Source: Campanula takesimana (lineage: Eukaryota; Streptophyta; Magnoliopsida; Asterales; Campanulaceae). From it: 64,000 nucleotides of DNA. Each line of letters begins with the position of its first letter. Position 1 is the first letter of the stretch. Below the pieces are notes generated by a model that saw only the letters and a list, made by a program, of their open reading frames with translations, searched no databases and had not been told where the DNA came from. Location of the stretch: positions 1 to 64,000 of the forward strand of contig JAOWBW010001817.1 of NCBI GenBank assembly GCA_026119855.1. The letters are read 5' to 3'. Position numbers and translations under genes: made by a program. Below, in pieces: positions 54,601 through 64,000 of the stretch.

Positions 54601-57600
54601 TTATCAGGCCATTGTGGCTTGTTTTACCCATATTTTCACCTTCCTTCTAACTCTCTGTACTGGTCCTGTGTATTGGTCATGTTTGAGGACCTACTTCGAG
54701 CCTGATTTTTAGGGGGTTTTGGCTGGTGTTGGCTCCACGGCCATTGGAGCAATTCAGATTCATGGCCAGTCTTGTTCGTCAACTCGAGCAAGGATGATTT
54801 GGCTGCTTGCTTTCTTAGAGTGCTTCGCGATCTGGGCCACTCTCTGTATTCTGTGCAACATTCAGAGAGCGAGAGCAATTATGCAGTGTTGAAATTACAA
54901 ATTCTGAATGCAGGTTGTAGCTACTATGTGGTTCAGTATATAAGTAAAGTAATGGCGATAACATTATATTACACCAAACACGCACCCGGCTATCTTCGTG
55001 TGAATTTATAGTTGCTAGGCATATAACTGAAGTTCATTAGACTTGCTAATTTTTTAATTCAATCATGCTTTCACTCCTTAACGTAGGTGGGGAAGAGAGA
55101 AATTCAAACATAGCTGAATAGACGGTTCAATTATCTAAGAAAACCTTTAGCATGAAAGATTCTACAAGAGTTATATTTCTTATGTGGGTTACATGCCAAT
55201 ATCCAACAAATAGTAATCAGGCTAGTGGTCTGAAATTATGGTGAGAGTTCTACCATAGCTATCAGATTACTGGGTTCATACACAGTGGATAGTTGAGTAA
55301 AATTTGAAGCCACACAGGTGGGCTCACAATTTCACCAGTCCTACGCATTAGTTCCTTTTCTTTGGTGTAAAAGATACACACATGAATTGTGACATCATTA
55401 ACAGTGATAATAATGTTATGCATAGTTTTCACTTAGTATGTACTATGTTATTACCACTCTTTAGCTCTTGAAGTTTAATAATGATAAACAAAACTGTAAT
55501 TACATGTAACAATGTAAGGTCAACGAATATAAGTTTCAAGATTAAAATCACACATTTTCTTTTTCTTTTATGTAACAGGCAAAATTGATGATGGCGGTTG
55601 CATGAATTGTGGCAGAGTGTTTTCCATTTGTTCATAGACATTAAACATGATAGAAAATAGTCACGCGTGAAAATTTAACGAAGAAGGCATGTGTAATTTG
55701 AAAAGAGAACACCTAATCAGGGTACAAAATAGCGACAGTCCGAGCTACCACTTATCATCACGAGATTTTATCTTGCGAGGTGCTTGCCAAATCTGTTTGC
55801 TCGACCGAGGATGTTTCTACTACCCGGCTTTGTTGCTTGTGTGTTATTTAGTGCCTTGTGACTGCCTGCTTTTATAGATGAGTAGGGCAGTAAGCCTACT
55901 ATGCTCTTAAGGAGCATCCGAAGGCACATCTATCGTGCTCGTTTTTGTTGTGAACCACCATATATCTTTTCTGATAATCAGTTATTTTGGTTACCAAGCA
56001 AGTCGACATTGACAGGATTCCAGGGTGGAGTATGACCAGTGTGGTCAATAACGTCTCCCTGGTCATTTGCCGTGAGCTGGGCCGATTGTGCAACGTAGTT
56101 TCGCTTCTTTGAGATGGACTGATTTTCTGCTCGTCAATCACGAGCATATCGATGATTGGCCTACTGAACCCTGACAGCCACTTAGCTTTAGATGCAGGGG
56201 TATTTGTTTTCTCGAGCTAGGGCATCTGACTGCTCCACTTCATCAATCTGTGCAACACTCAAAGAGAGCAAGAGCAATCATGCAGTCTCGTAATTCCGAA
56301 TTTTGAACATGAATTATAGCTATTGTGAGTATAAGCAAATTACTGAGAATTATATTATATGTCGCTATATATACTCGTTTTGTAATTCTGCATGGCCCTG
56401 GCCATGCTTGATTTCTCCACTTTGCATAATGATGATAAACATTATATACACGCATTCAGCACGCTAGCATAATCAACATGGAAGTTTCTTCTAATCACGC
56501 TAATACTTGAAGAAAGGACTTTCGATTCATTTTTCACCATGTGCAACTTATCTCTTTTGGTTGTCCTATGCAGGTGTTTTTTGTATTGTATGATATTAAG
56601 TACACCCTCATACTAGTAAATGCCATACTAAGTGTACTTGGGGGTTGTGCATAAAATCAAACAGCATATATGTACATAAACAATATATGTAGAAGCAAAT
56701 ACCATCTGCTAGGTAGCGAGCAGTCCCTTAATAGCAAGGTCATGGACTAATGATGTCATGTAGGCACACATATGTAACTCACCTTAGTCATGGCGTCAAT
56801 ATATACATATTCTATGCGTGCAAATCAAGTGTAAAGTAATGCTCATGTAAATTGATTAAACCAAGGGTGTCCCACGAGCATGGTGATGGTGACGGGATAA
56901 TAATATGCCATTAATATACATGCGCCTATGTAAAATGATATCTTCATGTAAGCATGCTACGTATATAACAGGGAAGTAATTGGAATGAGAGCACCTGATT
57001 ATCGTGCAATGGCCCTGATGAAGGGCGTCCGTTGTTGAGGTAGTACAAGGCCTCCTTACGGAGGCGCAAGAGCTGGATTGGCGATGATTTTTCACCTTAG
57101 GCTATTTTCAAGTGGTCATGACCTGAGTCTCCCTTTTAACATAGTCTGAGCTCATGTGTAGAGTGTGCTCTTAGGATTTTGGGCGTTTGAGTTGTGTTCA
57201 TGCTCGCAGTGATCGTGGTCGTATACATTATCCCTGCCCAACTTGATGGTAGTGCCTGCATTATGCTTGTAACTCGCTGCCTCGAGGACCCTGTTCTACT
57301 CGTCACAGCCTGTTTGGAGTGTTCGCAATGAAAGTAGGCTTGCTGCACCCATCCTCGTTTTCTGATATTTTTGGCAAGATGTTTGATTGTTTGGAACCGG
57401 TTCGATCTCGTCGTCTGCAAGAGTTTGAATCTCAATTGTGGTAATTTGGGTATGTCCGATATTCTTGGAGAAAAAGAATCTCCCATATTGGAGGATGCTC
57501 ATAAGCCGATCAGTTCTTCTCTTTAGATCCCCAATTGACTTCTCAATTAAATATTCTAGAGAGTGGAGATAAGTCCCCAATGTTGTCTAGTGTGTTTGCT

Positions 57601-58153
57601 GCTGAGAGATTTGAGTTGCCAGCCTCTCAATTGGCCTCTCTAGGGTTTCGATGATGGCCAGAGAGGGGCAGTGGTGCTTGACCAGAATATGGCGGCCGGA
57701 TTACCACCAAACAGTATGAAGTTTTGAACGGCAATTGCTGCTATACCCAGGGAAGGGGCAGGCGATTTAGGTCTTGAGGTTGCCAGAGATTGGAATGGTA
57801 AGGGCGTCGGCGTTGTGGGTGCGGAGAGATAGAGAGGAGAGAGGGAACGACATAGTCCTATCGTATTCTTTCGTCCCTTTTTCTTTTCTTTCTGGGATCT
57901 TGCTTATTCGGTGATGGGCAAGTAGATCTGGCCGGAATATTGCCGGCGCCGGTTATATACTTGTAGCGGAGCTTGACGGTGCAATTAAAGGCAGAAGACG
58001 ATGATTCTGGTGGGGATGGCTTCGTCTGCTTGCAAAGGGTCCAGATCTGGTGTCTCTTTGGCCATTTTGCCGCTGAAGTTGGACTGGAGGGATGGAGAGG
58101 TCGCCGGAAAAAAAGAAAGTTCATCGGGGATATTCTAAGGTTAGCAACGAATC
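51625..58153 (-). other. LARD interior, apparently non-coding
   Basis: No ORF over about 155 codons occurs and none has a domain. A 46-50-bp tandem repeat (GCTCGTTCAAGACGAGG) starts at 52292, 52338, 52384 and 52434. Diverged dispersed duplications are visible: 53095-53165 with 57260-57350 (GCCTGTTTGGAGTG-type words), and 54850-54930 with 56245-56330 (CAGAGAGCGAGAGCAAT). The interior thus seems partly built from its own duplications. Confidence 0.7.
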
Positions 58154-58173
58154 GTTCCCGGCAATGGAACCAA
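58154..58173 (-). other. Putative PBS of the LARD
   Basis: The minus strand reads TGGTTCCATTGCCGGGAACG, one base inside the right LTR. The tRNA is not assigned. Confidence 0.6.
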
Positions 58174-58174
58174 T

Positions 58175-58851
58175 TGATCGAGCCTAAAATATCGTCAAGG
58201 CCGGATCCGCGGTTTGGATATCTAGAAAGCTTGCTAAACCTGCAAAATGAACACCGTGAGCTTAGCCGGGGCTGTACCGGCGAAGGCCCTCCGGCGTGAG
58301 AATAAATCAGTCCATTCAAGGAGAGAAATATAGAGAGAGAAAGTAGGGGAGGTAGGTTGAGAGAGTGAACCTGTGAAATAGAGGCTGGACCCTCTATTTA
58401 TAGAAGGCTAGCTCTCTTTCCAAGTTGTGGATAAGGTGAGGTAAGCATTTTCCTTGTGTGAGGTCACTCAAGCCATCTTTATCCATAGTAGGGTAAAGGA
58501 GTCTTGTGGGCCAATTTCTCTAATGGGCTGGGCTTCCCTTAGTTACAGAAGGTTCCAGAATGTTGCAGGCGATGATGTCATGATGCTATTTCCCCAGCTC
58601 GTTGGACCGAGCTAAAGTGGACCCCGCTAAACTCGTTTAACTTTATGGCCTTTACTGTTAGGTCGAAAGGGCTTTGATGAAGTCTCTGGAGTTCAGCTCG
58701 TTTATACCGAGCTAGAACGGGTAATTCCTTAAGCTCAGCTCGGTAGCTATTGCTGAGACGAGCAGGGCCTTTTTCCTTGTAGCGGGCCTATGATGGCCTA
58801 TCTGGGTTAAGCCGAGCAAGACCCATAACCGTCCTCGGGTTATTCCTTTCA
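58175..58851 (-). repeat. 5' LTR of the LARD
   Basis: It is nearly identical to 50946-51624. The R-region motif is at about 58264-58300. CCATT follows. Confidence 0.92.
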
Positions 58852-58998
58852 CCATTTTTATTGTCCCAAAAAGTTCTTCTCATTTCGACAATTTAGGCTT
58901 AAAAGGTGCATAAACACAACATGGCTAGTGAAGCAAGTGCTCATATCCTTAAAAAGTTTGAATAGTCAAAAGTGAAGATCCTTTTGAGACGGAGGGAG
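58852..58998. mobile_element. MITE, right piece split by the LARD
   Basis: It ends with CCTTTTGAGACGGAGGGAG and TA. With 50911-50945 it makes a MITE of about 177 bp once the element and one CCATT are removed. Confidence 0.65.
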
Positions 58999-59180
58999 TA
59001 TTATTTTGTGAATTAGATCAAAACAAAGGGTCGGTGTCCTACTTGAGAGATGAATTGCCAATCGGTGAGTGTCCTCCCCAGTCTCAACTCCGTCTGATTG
59101 TCCAGTGATGGATACGGTTCACAAAAGCAAGATTTACATTGGTATCTGATTCCTACATGAACAAATGATTTTATGATATA

Positions 59181-59402
59181 CTCCCTCTGTCCCGCTCACT
59201 TGACACCTTTTGATTAAAACTGATCAACTTAGGGTCGTTTTGACCAACACTTTATAAAAATATTTATGTTCCAAACAAAATTTAAAAATTGTTATTGAGA
59301 GGATTTTTAATGATGATCATTTTACATTTTTTTTAATTTTTATTCGGATCATAAATATATCTATAAAGTGTTGGTCAAACCGACCTTAAGTTGATCAGTT
59401 TT
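59181..59402. mobile_element. MITE truncated by the 4.1-kb LTR
   Basis: It starts CTCCCTCTGTCCCGCTCACT after TA. The inner block TGATCAACTTAGGGTCG is inverted at 59381-59399 (CGACCTTAAGTTGATCA). Its right end lies beyond the LTR insertion. Confidence 0.7.
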
Positions 59403-62400
59403 TGTAATGACCCGATATTTTTTATTTTATTAGTTTATTTTATTTATGTTAATTCATTTTAATTAAATGATAATTAAGGTTAATGGGTTAACTAAGGAAG
59501 TGGGCTAGGTAATTAAAGAGTTGGACCAAAAATTGTAATGGGCTCAAGTGGGTTAGTTTGAATTTAAAACAAATAGATCAAGCCCAATTAACAACTAACC
59601 AAAGTATAAAACCTTGAGTTAGTGAATTTTAAGTTTTATTTTATGGGATTTTTACCAATAAGTCCCTTGGGGAAGATGGTATTTGCCAATAAAACCACAA
59701 CATTTCATAATCTACCTTAGGGTCCTTGGGTTGAAATCAATTTTACCAATAAATCCCTCACCCTTTTTAAATGGCAAAAATACCCCCAGCCCAAATAAAA
59801 TCCTATTACACCTTTAACCATTGACCACCTACTAGACCTTTGACTTTGACTGAGGTCCGCCACCAGCCGCCGCCACCAGCCGCCGGACCTCCACCCGCTG
59901 CCGTCAGCCGCCACCAGACCACCACCCGCCGCCACCTGCTGCCGCCGCCGGCGGACCTCACCCACTGCCGCCACAACCATCTGCAACCCCAATTATTACA
60001 AATAAAAATTATTTGCTCTTGGGGGGGGGGGGGGTTTGAACACAAGACTTCTTGGTCTTGACTAAGACTCCTAACCACTATGCCAAGCTTCTCACTTGTT
60101 CTAATAGTAGACTATTATATATTTAACACTACAACCTCACATTTGTTGTTGTTTTTTTTTTTTTTTTTTTAGTTGAGAAATGAATATCCCATTTATTATT
60201 ATATTAAAAACAGAGAAAAATTGATAACTAAGAAATGAATGTACCAGTTCTTATACTCAAATTCATATGTGAATAACTGAGAATGAATGTAGCAGTTCTT
60301 CTACTCAAATTCATTTGAATAACTGAGAAATGAATGTACCAGTTTTTGTACTCAATTTCATATGTGTATAACTGAGAAATGAATGTCTCATTTATTATAT
60401 AATTAAACTGATAAATTCAGTCATCAATTGTGAAAAATGAGAGGTGATTTTATCATTTTTTATTCAATTATGAATAACTGTTAAATGAATGTCTCAGTTA
60501 TTATATTCAAATTTATGTGTGAACAACTGTGAAATGCATCTCTCAGTTATTATAATGATTGTGAAAAAATTGAAATATGGATTTATCAGTTTTTAAAAAT
60601 GAAAAATGAAAAAATGACACAACTGTGAAATCAGTTGAAAAATGATTTTACAATTGAAAAATGATTTTTTTTTCCCTAAAATTGTGAAATTAATTGAGAA
60701 ATGAAAAATGATTTTCTCAAATTTTTACTTGTGAAAAATGAGATTTTTATTTCTAAAATTTGAATTATGTGTTGAGTGTACTTGTTTGATTCGTTTTGAC
60801 GACACAATTAAAACGGTGTTCTCGGATTATTTTTTTAATTTTTAGATTTTGAGATATTACCTTTTAAAATTTGAGGGGGAAAAAAAAAGCGAGAAAAAGT
60901 AGGGAGGGAAGAAAGAAATGAGAGAAAGCTCAGCGCTTAACGTGTTTCTTTTCTTTTTTTTTTGTCCGCTGCCTGGCTCACGTGCAATAGGGAATTGAGA
61001 AGCATTTTTGTCCAGCGAAAATCCAAAGGACTTTTTGGTGAGTTTCCATAATACATGTCCTTATTGGTCGTTTTCATTTGGATGAGGGACTTATTGGTCA
61101 AAGCCTCTTATTTTATTTACCAAAACAACAAAATAACAAAAACTCTAATCATCACCACCAAAGGCAGCGGCCGGCCAAGGGAGGAGGGAGAAGAGTTTTC
61201 GCCATTTTTTTTTTTGAAGTATAATCCGATCATTCTCAAGGTAATGCCAAACCTCACCCTCCAAAATTTATTTCATTGAATTTGGATAAATAAAATTTAA
61301 GTTATGCATGTTTTAAGAGAATAATCATTAGGGTTTGCATGCTAGTAAATGAATAGTGAGAAATTTTAATTGCTAAAAGCTTAGATTCAAAGGCTATGAT
61401 AAAATGATGATCTCCATGTCTAGCTTTATTTTAAGATTAACCCCTGTGATCATAAATTGAATAAATCCATGTTTTATAATGTATGAGAATTGAACAAATA
61501 AGGAATTGAGGTTAATTAGGATTTAACAAAAAAAGAGAAAAAATATGGATTCACCCATAAGGGTTTCGGCCGAATGGCTTTATGATGTGGGGAATTGTTT
61601 TGTTGATTTCTTTTAATATTGTTAGCGATTATTGAATAAATGGATGTTAGAAATTTACAAAGAAAATTAAGAACAAGAAAAATTGACCAAATCTATAAAT
61701 CTTGATGCTATAAAATTCGCCCTAAAAAACTATATGAATTGGGTATTAATTCTTGATTTAGGATGTTAATAGTTTGGACGGAAAAAGTTAGTGTTTTCGT
61801 TAGATTTATAATGAAAAGAGAACATGATCCTTAAGAGAGTTATTGGAAAGTTAGAAAACTAACTTGAAAGAATGTAATAAGTACTTGGAAGACCTTGAAA
61901 GTTAGAAATTTAACGAGAAGAGGGAAGATTAAAAGATTTCAGTTAGTTTCCTAACGGAAAAGGATTAAACTGATAAAGTTTAAAGTTAAAAGGAATGAAA
62001 TGGAAACATTTGAGGTTAAAGGGGTCTAAGTGGTTAAAAAGAAACTTGGGGGACCTTTACGAACAAAACCAAAGTCAAAGGACCTTCCTGCAATTAAATG
62101 AAAGTCAAAGGATCAAATTGTAATTAAACTAAAGTTGGAGGATTAAATTATAATTAAACTGAAGTTGAAGGATCAAATTGTAATTAAACTAAAGTTAAAG
62201 TATTAAATTGCAATTAATCCAAAGTTGAAGGATCAATTTGTAATTAATCCAAAGTTGAAGGGCTTATTTATAATTTCATCAAAGTTGAAGGACTGACTCG
62301 TAAATCAAAGTCAGAGACTTAAACGTAAAGAAGTAAAGAAATAAAGAAGTAAAAACACATCTCTCAGTTAACTAAGTAGAAGTAGTTAACATCGTAAGAG

Positions 62401-63504
62401 GATACTAAAGTAAACTATTCGATGCTTTGTAGATTCGCACAAGGAGAACATTGCAAGGAAAAGCAATCAAGGTAAGGGATTACGTTTCTGACTCTTATTT
62501 GAACTCCTGTTGATTGAAACTCTATATTTCTTTCTATAAGTTAGACTATCAATATGGCATGATAGTATTTGAATAAATTCCGCGTTATTGAACGTTCTTT
62601 TGGAAGAATCCTTACTTAGTGATGTCCCCATTGATCCACTAAGTATCAAAGATTGAAACTTGTTATCACATACTTGTACCTTGGTATGTTCACATGCTAA
62701 CTAGTAAGTTAATCACTTTCTTGTTGGAATGTACAATGTCCAGTTAGAAAAGACATTATCGGGACAGTCCAATTAGAAAAGACTCGTCCTTAAATTAGGG
62801 ATTGCATGAATGATCACATGCCTTCTCTCAGGAATTGTCTGATTACAAGGATAATTCTAGACCCCGAGCATATATGTGTGGATACCATATATGTTACGAC
62901 CTACACTAATGGTTTGAAAAAGCTAGGTGTACAAAATTGTACCTTTGGCATTGAGGATATAATGTACGTTGGAATTGACGGAACTAGAATGAATCCCTTT
63001 GGATCGTAGTGCCATAATCCTTTGAAGGTAAAATCTTAAGAGTATTATGACTGTATTGCTCTGCAGTCTTAAATCAAAAGTAATTGAACCTATCCTTGCA
63101 AAAGTCATTCATAGTGTTCGTTCTGGTCGTCTCTCCTTAGTAACCGGAGAGGCCACGTATGAACTTACTGAGCATTCATTCGCTCACCCCTTCTCTACAA
63201 TTTCTATTTCATGATTTAAGTAGAGGGAAAAGGAAGGAGAGCAGCCGTAGATGGAACGGCAGATTTGAAGATATATTATTTAGTTATTTTAAGAATAATT
63301 AATTACTTTGTTTAAGTTGAAATACATTAACGGCTAGGGTTGTTTACCTGCCGAGACAAGTTTTGATGGTTACGCTTCCGCATTTATGATGAACTGATGA
63401 TGTAATAAAGGGTTGGTTTGAGAACCCTAATTTGAGGTATTTTAATTATTGTTATTTAATGCCATTTAATGCTCAGATACAGTAAGAAAATTTGGGGTGT
63501 TACA
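59403..63504 (+). repeat. 5' LTR of a chromovirus-like element (4.1 kb)
   Basis: It begins TGTAATGACCCGATA and ends GGGGTGTTACA (inverted TGTAA/TTACA), followed after GT by a perfect initiator-Met PBS. The GT spacer and PBS equal those of the chromovirus at 20219. Contents: a GC-rich CCGCC run (59858-59970), a tRNA-like segment (60032-60089), a repeat of about 62 bp (AACTGAGAAATGAATGTACC, 60220-60560) and a repeat of about 36 bp (AAAGTTGAAGGATCAAATTG, 62090-62300). The partner LTR is outside, so a composite origin is possible. Confidence 0.75.
60032..60089 (-). repeat. tRNA-like (SINE-head) segment in the LTR
   Basis: The minus strand reads GCTTGGCATAGTGGTTAGGA, which holds an A box (TGGCATAGTGG). 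After about 33 bases comes TGTTCAAACCC, a B box. This is the Pol III promoter layout of tRNA-derived SINEs. A C-run follows the B box. No SINE tail is clear. Confidence 0.45.
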
Positions 63505-63506
63505 GT

Positions 63507-63518
63507 TGGTATCAGAGC
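63507..63518 (+). other. PBS, initiator tRNA-Met
   Basis: TGGTATCAGAGC lies two bases after the LTR end. Confidence 0.93.
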
Positions 63519-63793
63519 AATGGCTTTAGGTTCTATGGGAGAAGTTGAAAGTTAAGATTAATGGGAGACCTAGTACTTGACTTTGAATAAGGTTTACTTG
63601 AGAATTTTCAAGTGATAAAATCTATCTCTAGGAATAATACTAAGGGTGCACGTAAAGCATGAATGCACTTGAGGAAGTAGAAATCTGTTCATCCTTGTAC
63701 ATGTCTACTCATTTTTTTTTAAAAAAGAAAATGTTATAATGAAATCTTGGGGTTATGTACTAATTAAGTTTATTGTCTAGTGTGTGTAGGATT

Positions 63794-64000
63794 ATGACAA
63801 GGAAACCGATAAAATCCGTAAGGTACAGTGCTACACTGAAGGAGAACATAAAAGCCAAGGAGAACCGAATCAAGCTAATGAATGAGGAATTGGCTCAAAA
63901 AAAGGCAAAGAATGTTAGTATGGAGGAAGAGTTGGTTAAGAATACTACTGAACTGACCAAAGCTAATGAAGAGATCCGTAGACTGAAAGTGGGAATAGAG
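63794..64000 (+). CDS. Gag N-terminus, partial at window edge
   Basis: The ATG at 63794 is about 275 bp past the PBS and opens 69 codons without a stop to the edge. It starts MTRKPIKSVRYSATLKENIK. From about residue 15 the sequence is Lys/Glu-rich with heptad-spaced Leu/Met/Val (NEELAQKKAKNVSMEEELVK), a likely coiled coil. Gag proteins of gypsy elements often begin so, but no capsid block is reached. The assignment rests on position after LTR and PBS. Confidence 0.6.
   Translation, partial: MTRKPIKSVRYSATLKENIKAKENRIKLMNEELAQKKAKNVSMEEELVKNTTELTKANEEIRRLKVGIE

Larger units (their letters stand above)
50946..58851 (-). mobile_element. LARD-like non-autonomous LTR retrotransposon
   Basis: Two LTRs, 50946-51624 and 58175-58851, are nearly identical over 0.68 kb and flanked by the same 5 bp, CCATT (50941-50945, 58852-58856). 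On the minus strand a PBS-like TGGTTCCATTGCCGGGAACG follows the right LTR (about 58154-58173), and a G-rich PPT (GTTGGGGGCCAC) precedes the left LTR. The 6.5-kb interior has no gag, RT or integrase signature on either strand, as in large retrotransposon derivatives. It must have been mobilised by another element's proteins. The high LTR similarity suggests a recent insertion. Confidence 0.88.

Noticed and set aside
57858..58319. 153-residue ORF at the LARD right end
   Set aside because: It crosses the LTR border and PBS; no gag-like block is seen.
59717..60078. Gly/Trp-rich minus-strand ORFs
   Set aside because: They arise from the CCGCC-rich island in the LTR.
60032..60089. Functional tRNA gene
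   Set aside because: It has only A- and B-box resemblance; a full acceptor stem and anticodon arm cannot be formed with confidence.

Overview
The window is plant nuclear DNA, from an angiosperm and probably a eudicot. The evidence is nested LTR retrotransposons of the Tat, SIRE-like and chromoviral lineages, TA-flanked Stowaway-like MITEs whose ends read CTCCCTCCGTCCC, and a Mutator-like element (MULE). The species cannot be fixed from the sequence. Almost nothing looks like an ordinary host gene; at most a short 3' gene end is hinted at near 49806-49945.

Layout. (1) 1-6169: minus-strand Tat/Ogre-like Ty3/gypsy element, degenerate, with 5' LTR, arginine-tRNA-type PBS, gag, protease and the start of RT; the rest lies left of the window. 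(2) 6170-6424 and 30780-38807: the 3' part of an older plus-strand Tat-like element, with 72-, 108- and 45-bp tandem arrays, two antisense reading frames and a 3' LTR. (3) 6425-30779: a Ty1/copia SIRE-like element inserted in the 72-bp array, with both LTRs, PBS, gag, PR-INT-RT-RH and PPT. (4) 14631-29063: inside that copia element, a minus-strand chromovirus (Tekay/Del type) in tandem form, LTR-internal-LTR-internal-LTR, bounded by one 5-bp target duplication (ATAGT). (5) 38808-41035: intergenic DNA with MITEs. (6) 41036-49739: an 8.7-kb MULE with long inverted repeats and three genes: a MURA-like DDE transposase (+), an HROB-like OB-fold protein (-) and a plant mobile domain (PMD) protein (-). 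(7) 50946-58851: an LTR element with two near-identical 0.68-kb LTRs and about 6.5 kb of apparently non-coding interior (LARD-like), inserted in a MITE. (8) 59403-64000: a plus-strand element with a 4.1-kb LTR, initiator-Met PBS and the first 69 codons of gag, inserted in another MITE.

The MULE is the most interesting object. Its HROB-like gene is uninterrupted across three exons, and the PMD gene is continuous across four exons except for one TGA. At least thirteen 25-bp imperfect palindromes of one design (AAAACG, thirteen variable bases, CGTTTT) lie in the inverted repeats and upstream of all three genes, with paired changes in the arms. A GTGACC/GGTCAC hairpin module lies just 3' of both cargo genes. 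Together this looks like a multi-gene transposon with shared cis elements.

The nesting gives a relative order: Tat#2 first, then copia and Tat#1 into its array, then the chromovirus into copia. The two chromovirus units share three stop codons at the same sites, so the element was already defective before it was duplicated.
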